Shown here one piece after another: positions 8,572 to 14,964 of a DNA stretch of 26,537 nt. Position numbers and translations under genes: made by a program. Position 1 is the first letter of the stretch; each line of letters opens with the position of its first letter. Origin of the DNA: CAWBRT01 sp050015355 (GTDB taxonomy: Bacteria > Acidobacteriota > Terriglobia > Terriglobales > Acidobacteriaceae); assembly GCA_050015355.1 (NCBI GenBank), contig JBEKBO010000060.1, forward strand, positions 1 to 26,537, read 5' to 3'. The notes beneath the pieces are model-generated. The model did no database searches, was not told the origin of the DNA, and was given only the letters and a program-made list of their open reading frames with translations.

Positions 8572-9267
8572 CAGCTCTTCTCCTCACCGTGCGCCCTGCC
8601 CTGAGTGCGTTACCTCCACCGTTTCCTGACTTCGAGATCCAGGATTCTGGATCTCCGATGGGTGTCATCGTCTCGTGCAACATCTCGGCAGATCGAGCGG
8701 TTTTGACTACGCCTGGGGCCCATTGAAATCCACCCTTTGTACCTGGTTTGGCTACAATTTCACTCCGGCGGGCGGCATGCAATCGAACAGATTGGATAAA
8801 AGCAGAAAAAACGCCTTAGTTCCCACAATGGGAATGCGCGGTATTGATGTAGTTGATATATAACAAGTTAACTAAACATGGGTGAGAAACCAATCGTAAT
8901 GAGCGAATCCAAGGCACCCTTCGAGTCGCCGTAAACTTAGCTGTAGACGCTACTGTCTTAGCTTTTGCCGTATACCTCAGGCTTCGATGCCCAGGCGCGA
9001 AATATTTGCACGAAAGTAAATAAGTACGCTCTTCGTAAGGTTACCAAAGGTCAATTCCCCATTGTTAGGACACATTCTAACGTAATGTCTCCCCGCTTAA
9101 ATCTGGCGTATATCGTGCTATGCGGGGATGCCGCTTCCGTCTCGCCCTGAATCACCTGGCCGCTCCCGCTCTCAGGTCTTCCAGCGGCCTTTCTACGAGA
9201 GTTCCCGGATACCAATAACCAGCTACTCGGGTTACAAAATCAAGCAGAGCCCTCTGCCTCTCTTTCA
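8572..9267. other. Long intergenic region with two weak hairpins
   Basis: About 700 bases lie between the divergent small exported protein and the small membrane protein that precedes the osmoprotectant transporter. The middle (about 8740-9120) is visibly richer in A+T than the flanks. I find no convincing gene. Two adjacent inverted repeats stand out: GTTAG/CTAAC at 9064-9081 and TCCCCGC/GCGGGGA at 9090-9128. Promoters for both flanking genes must lie here, but I cannot place them securely. Confidence 0.4.
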
Positions 9268-9693
9268 ATGTTACGTCTCGATTACTTGTCCTGCGCTCTG
9301 ACGATCTTGTCGACCTGTCTCGTGTCACGCCGTATGTGGCAGGGGTGGGTCGTAGCCTCTGTGAACAGCGTGATTATCTGCGTCATCGGCTATCGCACCG
9401 CGCAGCTTGGCTTTGTTCCCGCCAATCTTTTCTGCATGGCGCTCTATGTTCACGCCATCTACAAGTGGAAGAGTTCTCCGGCGCAGACGGCTTCGCCGGC
9501 GAAATTCGCGTCTCATATGTCGAGGCAGTACGGGAAGGCGGCTTGTTCACGATCGGGATCTTCGGCCAGAGCGGTTTTGCATGGCGTCAGGGTCCGGTCT
9601 TCCGGCAGCTCAACCCGAGTGCCTGGCAACGATGAGCAATTCGCCAGAAGCAGCGATCGAGCTCTCTCACGTAAATTACCGGCTCGGCCCTGA
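9268..9693 (+). CDS. Small PnuC-like membrane protein, frame probably broken near its end
   Basis: The first 70 or so residues form three hydrophobic helices. The order of motifs (RRMWQGWVVASVNSVIICV, then GFVPANLFCMALYVHAIYKW) resembles half of a PnuC-type nicotinamide riboside/mononucleotide transporter or a small stand-alone relative. After the sequence YKWK the frame becomes Arg/Ser-rich and runs 62 bases into the ATPase gene, which is unlike a real C-terminus. In the -1 frame, a protein-like stretch from about 9465 ends at 9635 with TGA overlapping the ATPase ATG as ATGA. A single-base sequencing error or frameshift around 9465-9490 would join the two into a product of about 122 residues (9268-9635). 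No strong ribosome binding site precedes ATG 9268. Function uncertain. Confidence 0.5.
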   Translation: MLRLDYLSCALTILSTCLVSRRMWQGWVVASVNSVIICVIGYRTAQLGFVPANLFCMALYVHAIYKWKSSPAQTASPAKFASHMSRQYGKAACSRSGSSARAVLHGVRVRSSGSSTRVPGNDEQFARSSDRALSRKLPARP

Positions 9694-10426
9694 CCACGCT
9701 CTGATTTCAGATCTCAGTCTGTTGGTCAGGCGCGGCGAGACTCTAATGCTGCTGGGACGCAGCGGCTCCGGCAAAACAACCTCCCTCAAGCTAATCAATC
9801 GTCTGCTGGTGCCCAACGAGGGCACCGTTCTAGTCGATGGTGTCGATACCGCCGCATGGGACGTGATCCGGCTGCGCCGTCATATCGGCTACGCCATCCA
9901 GGATGTCGGACTGTTCCCGCACTACACGGTCGAGCAGAACGTGGCGCTGGTTCCGAAGTTGGAGGCGTGGGAGCGCGATCGAATCGCAGCGCGGGTCAAG
10001 GAGGTGCTGACGCTTGCAGGGCTGCCGGCAGCCGAGTTTGCCAAGCGCTATCCCAGCCAGCTTTCCGGCGGACAGAAGCAGCGCGTCGGCCTGGCTCGGG
10101 CGCTTGCCGCAGACCCGCCGATTCTGCTGATGGATGAACCATTCGGCGCACTCGATCCGATTACCAGGGCTGAGATTCAGCAGGAGTTTTATCAACTCCA
10201 GCAGCGGCTTGCCAAAACCGTGGTCTTCGTCACCCATGATTTGAGCGAGGCGCTCATGCTGGGCAACCGCATCGCCCTGATGGACTCCGGAGCCCTCAAA
10301 GGCATCTACCAACCTGAAGAGTTCCTAGCCAGCGACGATGCCGGGGTGAAACCTTATGTGGAAGCGTTTCGCCTAGCCCGGCGCGTGCCTTCCTCTTCTT
10401 CCAGCTCCCGCGAACGTTGCGGCTAG
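9632..10426 (+). CDS. Osmoprotectant ABC transporter ATP-binding protein (OpuCA/OsmV-like)
   Basis: This is the energy-coupling subunit of a glycine betaine/choline/carnitine-type importer. The 264-residue protein has Walker A GRSGSGKT (42-49), Q-loop Q90, signature LSGGQ (144-148), Walker B ILLMDEP (164-170) and the H-loop THD (201-203), so it should be active. It ends soon after the ATPase domain and lacks the tandem CBS domains of OpuCA (about 380 residues) that sense ionic strength. I chose ATG 9632 because the ABC domain begins there and the ATG overlaps an upstream TGA as ATGA, suggesting coupled translation. The longer frame to 9407 reads through unrelated upstream coding. A 20-base tandem duplication spans its stop codon, and a palindromic repeat separates it from the permease gene. 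Confidence 0.92.
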   Translation: MSNSPEAAIELSHVNYRLGPDHALISDLSLLVRRGETLMLLGRSGSGKTTSLKLINRLLVPNEGTVLVDGVDTAAWDVIRLRRHIGYAIQDVGLFPHYTVEQNVALVPKLEAWERDRIAARVKEVLTLAGLPAAEFAKRYPSQLSGGQKQRVGLARALAADPPILLMDEPFGALDPITRAEIQQEFYQLQQRLAKTVVFVTHDLSEALMLGNRIALMDSGALKGIYQPEEFLASDDAGVKPYVEAFRLARRVPSSSSSSRERCG

Positions 10427-10448
10427 AACGCGAACGTTCCGGCTAAAA
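10409..10448. repeat. 20-bp tandem duplication across the ATPase stop codon
   Basis: Two adjacent 20-base units (10409-10428 and 10429-10448) share CGCGAACGTT and CGGCTA and differ at three positions. The first unit contains the TAG stop of the ATPase gene. The arrangement looks like a slippage or small duplication event. Confidence 0.8.
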
Positions 10449-10467
10449 GTGGTTGTATAGAGATTTC

Positions 10468-10536
10468 TTTGAAGGGGCATGGCTTCAGCCATGCCGTCAG
10501 AGCCAGAAAAAATGCGGGCTTTAGCCCCTGAGGGGA
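10468..10536. repeat. REP-like two-hairpin repeat, copy 1
   Basis: The element starts TTTGAAGGGG and ends CCCCTGAGGGG. It holds a perfect 8-bp hairpin, GGCATGGC / GCCATGCC with loop TTCA (10476-10495), and a second 5-bp hairpin, GGGCT / AGCCC with loop TT (10516-10527). The same layout recurs at 23361-23429 with different but complementary stem bases. It occupies the gap between the ATPase and permease genes, so it would be transcribed within the operon. Confidence 0.85.
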
Positions 10537-10574
10537 TTCGCTCCAGAAATATTCAACTTCGGAATCGCTCTACC

Positions 10575-11216
10575 ATGATGTCCGCCGTGCGCTACATTTT
10601 CGACCACCGGCACGAAGTTGCGACCCTTGCGGCCGAACACTTCTGGCTCGTCTTCATCTCGATGCTTTTGGCGGTAGCGGCCGGTGTGCCGCTCGGCATC
10701 CTGCTGACCCGCAAGCCGCAATGGAAAACCCTCGTCCTTGGCGCCAACAATGTCGTTCAAACCATTCCGAGCCTTGCCTTGTTCGGTCTGCTGCTGCCGC
10801 TCCCCTGGCTCGGAGTGCGCGCAGACCGGCTGGCCATTGCGGCGCTCACTCTCTATGCATTGCTTCCCATTGTGCAAAACACCTACACCGGAATCGCGGG
10901 CGTCGATGCCTCTGCGCGCGAAGCCGCGATCGGAATGGGCCTCACCTCTCGCCAGTTGCTCTGGCATCTGGAACTGCCGCTGGCTTTCCCGGTGCTGCTG
11001 GCCGGAATCCGCGTGGCTACCGTGATCACGGTGGGCGTGGCTACCATTGCAGCCGCCATTGGAGCCGGTGGCCTGGGTGAGTTTATTTTCCGCGGACTGG
11101 CCATGGTGGACAACAACGTGATTCTCGCCGGCGCAGTTCCCGCGGCCGCCATGGCTCTGGTCGCCGACTTCGTTCTGGGAGCGCTGCAACGGCTGGTGGC
11201 GCGGCCTCATTCCTGA
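10575..11216 (+). CDS. Osmoprotectant ABC transporter permease (OpuCB/OsmW-like)
   Basis: This is the membrane subunit of the importer. From ATG 10575 the product has 213 residues, matching the usual length of OpuCB. It has about five or six membrane helices and the EAA loop EAAIGMGLTSRQLLWHLELP (117-136) that docks on the ATPase. Another typical segment is ATIAAAIGAGGLGEFIFRGL (157-176). The frame is open back to 10479, but that extension is simply a translation of the palindromic repeat at 10468-10536 and is not conserved protein. The start could also be the next ATG (10578); neither has a strong ribosome binding site. Only one permease gene is present, so the membrane part is probably a homodimer. 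Confidence 0.9.
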   Translation: MMSAVRYIFDHRHEVATLAAEHFWLVFISMLLAVAAGVPLGILLTRKPQWKTLVLGANNVVQTIPSLALFGLLLPLPWLGVRADRLAIAALTLYALLPIVQNTYTGIAGVDASAREAAIGMGLTSRQLLWHLELPLAFPVLLAGIRVATVITVGVATIAAAIGAGGLGEFIFRGLAMVDNNVILAGAVPAAAMALVADFVLGALQRLVARPHS

Positions 11217-11246
11217 CCCTCATTCCTGATATGGATCGTCCCTGAC

Positions 11247-12131
11247 ATGGACCGTCGCGCGTTTCTCGCCACTCTGCCGCTATTGCTGGGCGCGTGTTCG
11301 CCGGCCCATCGCGTGACCGTGGGCTCCAAGAACTTCACCGAACAGCTCATCCTCGGCGAGATGCTTGAGCAACTGATCGAGTCGGTAACGCGCGAGCCGG
11401 TCGACCGGCGGCTTTATTTGGCCGGCACCTACATTTGCCATCAGGCGCTGCTGGCCGGCCGCATCGATCTCTACGTGGAGTACACCGGCACGGCTCTGGC
11501 CGCCGTCCTCAAACAGCGGGCCACCGGCGATCACCGGCAAGTTTACGAAGAGGTCAAAGACGAGTATCTGCGCCGCTTTGGCCTCGAAGTCTTTCCTCCG
11601 CTGGGCTTCGACAACAGTTTCGCTATCGTGATGCGCGGCGACGATGCGGGCCGGCTGAACATAACGAAGCTGTCGCAGCTTGCGCCCTTCTCGCCCAAGC
11701 TGAGGATGGGAGTCGGCTATGAGTTTCTCGAACGCCGCGACGGATACGACGGACTCGTCAGCGCCTACGGGCTGAGGTTCGCCGCAACGCCGCGCGTCAT
11801 GGATCTCGGCCTGCTCTATCGCGCCCTTGAAAATCGCCAGGTCGATCTCATCGCGGGAGCAAATACCGACGGCCTGATCGCCGCATTGCACCTGGTCGTG
11901 CTCGCCGATGATCGCCGTTACTTCCCGCCTTACGACGCCGTTCCGATCGTGCGCGACGATACCTTGCGGCGCCATCCGGCCGTGAGATCCGCGCTGGACC
12001 GGCTCACCGGACGCATCTCCGTGGACGATATGCGAAGCATGAACTACGCCGTGGACGGAGAGAAACGTGACGCCGCGCAAGTGGCGCACGAGTTCCTCGT
12101 CGGCCGCGGGCTCATCTCGAACAATGGGTAG
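11247..12131 (+). CDS. Osmoprotectant ABC transporter substrate-binding lipoprotein (OpuCC/OsmX-like)
   Basis: The 294-residue protein captures the osmolyte outside the membrane for the permease/ATPase pair just upstream. The N-terminus MDRRAFLATLPLLLGAC has a twin-arginine-like start and a lipobox (LGAC, lipidated Cys17), so it is probably anchored. The mature part begins VTVGSKNFTEQLILGEMLEQ, the hallmark of the OpuAC/QAT family (PF04069). It also has the YVEYTGTAL segment, which in relatives contributes to the aromatic quaternary-amine cage, and a later LIAGANTDGLIA stretch. The gap to the permease gene is 30 bases, consistent with one operon. The exact ligand (glycine betaine, choline, carnitine or other) cannot be decided. 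Confidence 0.92.
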   Translation: MDRRAFLATLPLLLGACSPAHRVTVGSKNFTEQLILGEMLEQLIESVTREPVDRRLYLAGTYICHQALLAGRIDLYVEYTGTALAAVLKQRATGDHRQVYEEVKDEYLRRFGLEVFPPLGFDNSFAIVMRGDDAGRLNITKLSQLAPFSPKLRMGVGYEFLERRDGYDGLVSAYGLRFAATPRVMDLGLLYRALENRQVDLIAGANTDGLIAALHLVVLADDRRYFPPYDAVPIVRDDTLRRHPAVRSALDRLTGRISVDDMRSMNYAVDGEKRDAAQVAHEFLVGRGLISNNG

Positions 12132-12443
12132 AACAGATTCGGCCAGACGCCGACAAACTCTGCCGACTTGCTCCTGTCAGGCCGCTTCAACTTAGGTCAC
12201 TTTAGCGTGTCCCAAAACTTTTAAGGTAACTTAAGATGTCATGCTGAGCGCAGCGAAGCATCCCCGGATACTGTCCCGCTCCGCGCCGCTACGGGCTCTT
12301 TATGAAGTCCTTCGGCTGCGCCTCAGCCCCACGCCGCGCCGGGATTCTTCGCTCCCTGTGGTCGCTCAGAATGACACCCTCAAATACTTATTGCACGAAC
12401 TTACAGCACACTAGCAGGCTGCTGAAAAATAGGCTCGCCCGAC
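12132..12443. other. Intergenic spacer holding a MITE-like element
   Basis: This spacer lies between the end of the osmoprotectant operon and the terminator of the convergent radical SAM gene. No gene is visible. It contains the palindromic element at 12237-12376, and just outside it at about 12420 the phrase AGCAGGCTGCTGAAAAA, itself a short palindrome followed by an A-run. No T-run hairpin for the rightward operon was found. Confidence 0.5.
12237..12376. repeat. MITE-like element with terminal inverted repeats
   Basis: The 140-base element begins TGTCATGCTGAGCG followed by AGCGAAGCATCC. It ends with GGATTCTTCGCTCC followed by CGCTCAGAATGACA, the reverse complement of the start with a few differences. 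It has no coding capacity. A sequence with the same ends (TGTCATGCT...AGCATGACA) occurs at 14374-14542, supporting a dispersed non-autonomous element family. Confidence 0.75.
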
Positions 12444-12479
12444 AAAAAAATCGGCCCTCGCAACAATTTGCGAAGGCCG
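12444..12479 (-). terminator. Intrinsic terminator of the radical SAM gene
   Basis: Read on the minus strand, a hairpin CGGCC-x-TCGCAA paired with TTGCGA-x-GGCCG (one mismatch, 4-base loop, 12452-12479) is followed by a run of seven T. It lies about 50 bases after the stop of the leftward gene, the expected place and orientation. Confidence 0.85.
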
Positions 12480-12529
12480 TCCAAAAAGTAGTACAACGGC
12501 GATATTTCCGCGTCTCTGACGAGCCCGCT

Positions 12530-14203
12530 CTACGCACCCTGCCAATTGCGCCGGTCGACAATGGTTGGCGGCTCGTAGGTTATCCCTCTGGCAAGCCGCT
12601 TCTCTTCCCGCTTCGATGTCCATAGCAACAGCGGACCAGTAATGCAACGAATGAAGCGCGACATCAATCCAAATTCGCCTTCAATCTCGTGGCGAAGCGC
12701 TCCGATCTTGGCCGCGACCGTGGCGTTCGTCGTCTTGAGCCGCTTCTCCATGGCCCAGAGCGACGCGTTGTAGGTGCCCTTCAGCTTGCGGCCTTCCACC
12801 AGGAATCGTTCGCGAACCCGCGAGTCAGGATAATTCTTGTAGCGCTTCCAGCCCTTGAACATGGTCTCGCAAATGCGATAAAGGCTGGGGCCATTTTTCT
12901 CGAAGTCGAATCGGAACGCCCAATCGAGAAAGCGCTGCGAATCGTCGCGCGAGATCGCCGCATGCTTGAAGTTGAACTTGAATTGCCCGTGGATGTCGGC
13001 CAGATCCACATCGTCGAGCAGCCGGTCTTCCTCTTGCATCTGGAAGAACAGCGGCGTGCCCGGCACCGGCGTATAGAGCATGAACTGGTGGAAGTCCGTG
13101 TGGTGCTCGACCGCGTACTCGATCTCCTTGCGAATGTTCTCCGGCGTGTGATGCTCGAGCCCCACGATGGTCGATCCCAGCAGCTTGATACCGTGCCCTC
13201 GCAGTTCCGCAGCCAGCTTGTGGGTATCGGAATTCTTCAGCTTCGCGTAAGTCGAGTTCGGCGATTCCAACCCGACCCAGATCCAGGAGACGCCCAGTTG
13301 CACCAGCTCTTCCATCGTGTACTTGCGAATTGCGTTCACCGATGAGAAGACGTAGAACGCCCAGCTCTTGCCTGCCTTCTTCATGCGTTCCAGCAGTTGC
13401 ATCGCCCGCGGCCGATTGAGCAGGAAATTCTCGTCCATGATGAAGAACGAGTCGACGTGCATCGAGTGCTCCATGTGCTCCATCAGCTCAAACAACTCAT
13501 CGCCCGATTCGTAGAAGTTGACTGATTTGCCTTTGCCTCCGAAAAATGACGAGGTCGTGCAGAAGTTGCAGCCCAGCGGACACCCCACGGAGGGGATGAT
13601 GGTCGCGGCCGTATCCTTGGCCGAGTCGGGAACCCGCATTCCCAGCACGCGCATGCCGAAGCCGGACATGATCTCCGGGTGCTGAATCGGGGCGTGAGGG
13701 TCTTCGCCAAGATACTGGCGCATCCAGGCGATGCCTTCGCCTTTGACGATGTGATCGGCGTCGATGAGGTTCTCGATACCCGGAATGCCGGCCACGTGTC
13801 CGCCGACAATGATCACTGAGTTCGGCGAAAGCAGCCGCGCACGGCGGCACATTTCCTTCACCTTGCCGAGGTTGGAGATGATCCCGGATATGCCGACGAT
13901 GTCGTACTGATGTTCGGTCAGCTCGCGCTCAAAACGCTCCAGCGTGGGAAAATCCAGCAGCGTGCAGGGCGCCGAAATGTTGTGCTGGATCATCATCAGG
14001 CCCCACGAGCGATGGAACATGCGCAGCGAAAAGCTGCCCTGTTCGCGGGTAACCTGGTTGTGGTAGAGCTCCATGGGATTGAGGAAGCGGCTGCCAAATT
14101 CATCATCTTGTGCGTAGGGGCCAAAAACGGAACTCAGCAAAACACGAGCTTGCGTCCCCTTTGAATGGGGCTGAACTTCATCGACTCCGAATGTCGAAAC
14201 CAT
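12530..14203 (-). CDS. B12-binding-type radical SAM protein
   Basis: The 557-residue enzyme has an N-terminal Rossmann-like region (about 20-170; VLLSSVFGPY, DIVGISGIISN, VIIVGGHVAGIP) of the B12-binding kind. The radical SAM core follows, with the cluster motif CPLGCNFC (Cys208, Cys212, Cys215), and then a helical C-terminal extension to 557. The core helps generate a 5'-deoxyadenosyl radical; the substrate is unknown. The N-terminal domain lacks the cobalamin DxHxxG motif, so it may bind B12 differently or not at all. Relatives of this layout methylate or couple lipids, cofactors or natural products. ATG 14203 is preceded by AGGA. The gene is monocistronic, with its own terminator, and no obvious pathway partner is nearby. 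Confidence 0.9.
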   Translation of the reverse strand: MVSTFGVDEVQPHSKGTQARVLLSSVFGPYAQDDEFGSRFLNPMELYHNQVTREQGSFSLRMFHRSWGLMMIQHNISAPCTLLDFPTLERFERELTEHQYDIVGISGIISNLGKVKEMCRRARLLSPNSVIIVGGHVAGIPGIENLIDADHIVKGEGIAWMRQYLGEDPHAPIQHPEIMSGFGMRVLGMRVPDSAKDTAATIIPSVGCPLGCNFCTTSSFFGGKGKSVNFYESGDELFELMEHMEHSMHVDSFFIMDENFLLNRPRAMQLLERMKKAGKSWAFYVFSSVNAIRKYTMEELVQLGVSWIWVGLESPNSTYAKLKNSDTHKLAAELRGHGIKLLGSTIVGLEHHTPENIRKEIEYAVEHHTDFHQFMLYTPVPGTPLFFQMQEEDRLLDDVDLADIHGQFKFNFKHAAISRDDSQRFLDWAFRFDFEKNGPSLYRICETMFKGWKRYKNYPDSRVRERFLVEGRKLKGTYNASLWAMEKRLKTTNATVAAKIGALRHEIEGEFGLMSRFIRCITGPLLLWTSKREEKRLARGITYEPPTIVDRRNWQGA

Positions 14204-14742
14204 GACTTAATCCTAGAGAGAAGCCGTCCGGAGTTCCGTGATGTCGTCACAAATTCCCCAGAAATGACAAAACTCTTACAAAATAGGTTCTACTTGGGAA
14301 CTGTTCGGCCCGGACAGCAAGGTCTTTTTATTCAGCAACTTGCGGGAATGTCCCGAACCGACCCAAGCAACGATGTCATGCTCAGGGCTTGTGACTTTTT
14401 CGGACGGTGCCCCACATCTGCCGCAGTTAGCATTCGAACGGTGCCCCACATCTGCCGCAGTTAGCAGATGTGGGACTTGGCCACCAGTCCCCCCGCTCAG
14501 AAGCCGCCTCAACGCCTCAACTTCACTGCGTTCAGCATGACACCCAAGACAACCGGCGCAGCCAACCGATACACCTGCTACGGAACCGCTCCAATACAAT
14601 GGAGATCGCATTCTTATTTCGAAATTTCTAGTTAATCCGGCAGGGGAATAGCCCTGCTCATGTTGTCGATTTTAGATGAAAAACCCCTTGAAACGGGGCT
14701 TTAGGCCAGGGACAAAGGGCTCTGACCGGGAGAAAATCCGCA
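14204..14742. other. Intergenic region with palindromic elements
   Basis: About 540 bases separate the divergent radical SAM gene and the truncated CoA-transferase gene. It holds the composite element at 14374-14542. Nearer the right end is a small hairpin, CCCC/GGGG with loop TTGAAA, followed by GGGCTTTAGGCC (about 14684-14710), possibly a decayed relative of the REP-like repeat. No gene is convincing. Confidence 0.5.
14374..14542. repeat. MITE-like element with internal tandem hairpin duplication
   Basis: The ends are TGTCATGCT and AGCATGACA, like the element at 12237-12376. Inside, a 29-base unit beginning ACGGTGCCCCACATC is present twice (14404-14432 and 14438-14466, period 34). The second copy continues into a perfect 11-bp hairpin, CCCACATCTGC (14445-14455) with GCAGATGTGGG (14464-14474). 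A related GGTGCCCCAC sequence recurs at 21359-21369. The nesting suggests one repeat inserted in another. Confidence 0.7.
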
Positions 14743-14964
14743 ATGATATTACCTTTTCCTATATTAACGGCCGAGGAAGCAGCGGCCATGATTGAAAACG
14801 GCCAGACAGTAGGTTTCAGCGGCTTCACGCCGGCGGGCGCCGCCAAGGCGATTCCCGCCGCCCTTGCCAAGCGTGCCGAAAAGACGCACGCTGCCGGCGA
14901 GGAATTCAAGATCGGCGTACTGACGTTCATCTCTCGGGATACAGCATCTCTGCAACTGCTCTAA
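14743..14964 (+). pseudogene. Truncated acetyl-CoA hydrolase / CoA-transferase, N-terminal fragment
   Basis: The 73-residue frame starts with about 63 residues that closely follow the N-terminus of acetyl-CoA hydrolase/succinyl-CoA:acetate CoA-transferases. The markers are LTAEEAAAMIENGQTVGFSG, FTPAGAAKAIPAALAKRAE and a FKIGVLT strand. Full-length members have about 500 residues. After FKIGVLT (about 14934) the sequence changes to FISRDTASLQLL and stops, and no later segment in any frame resumes the family. The catalytic Glu and the CoA-binding C-terminal half are absent, so the product cannot be a working enzyme. A GGGAG sits 10 bases before ATG 14743, so the original translation start seems retained. 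The good match of the surviving part suggests a fairly recent deletion. Confidence 0.8.

Noticed and set aside
8965..9150. Short ORF in the long intergenic region
   Set aside because: It has no ribosome binding site and includes the two hairpins; composition is not protein-like.
10479..10574. N-terminal extension of the permease
   Set aside because: The extension is the translation of a REP-like repeat. The protein length from 10575 matches the family.
11280..12089. Minus-strand ORF of 269 residues
   Set aside because: It is antisense to the osmoprotectant-binding lipoprotein gene and has no recognisable domain.
14404..14474. CRISPR-like direct repeats
   Set aside because: Only two units with a 5-base gap; the units are part of a hairpin element and there are no spacers or cas genes.
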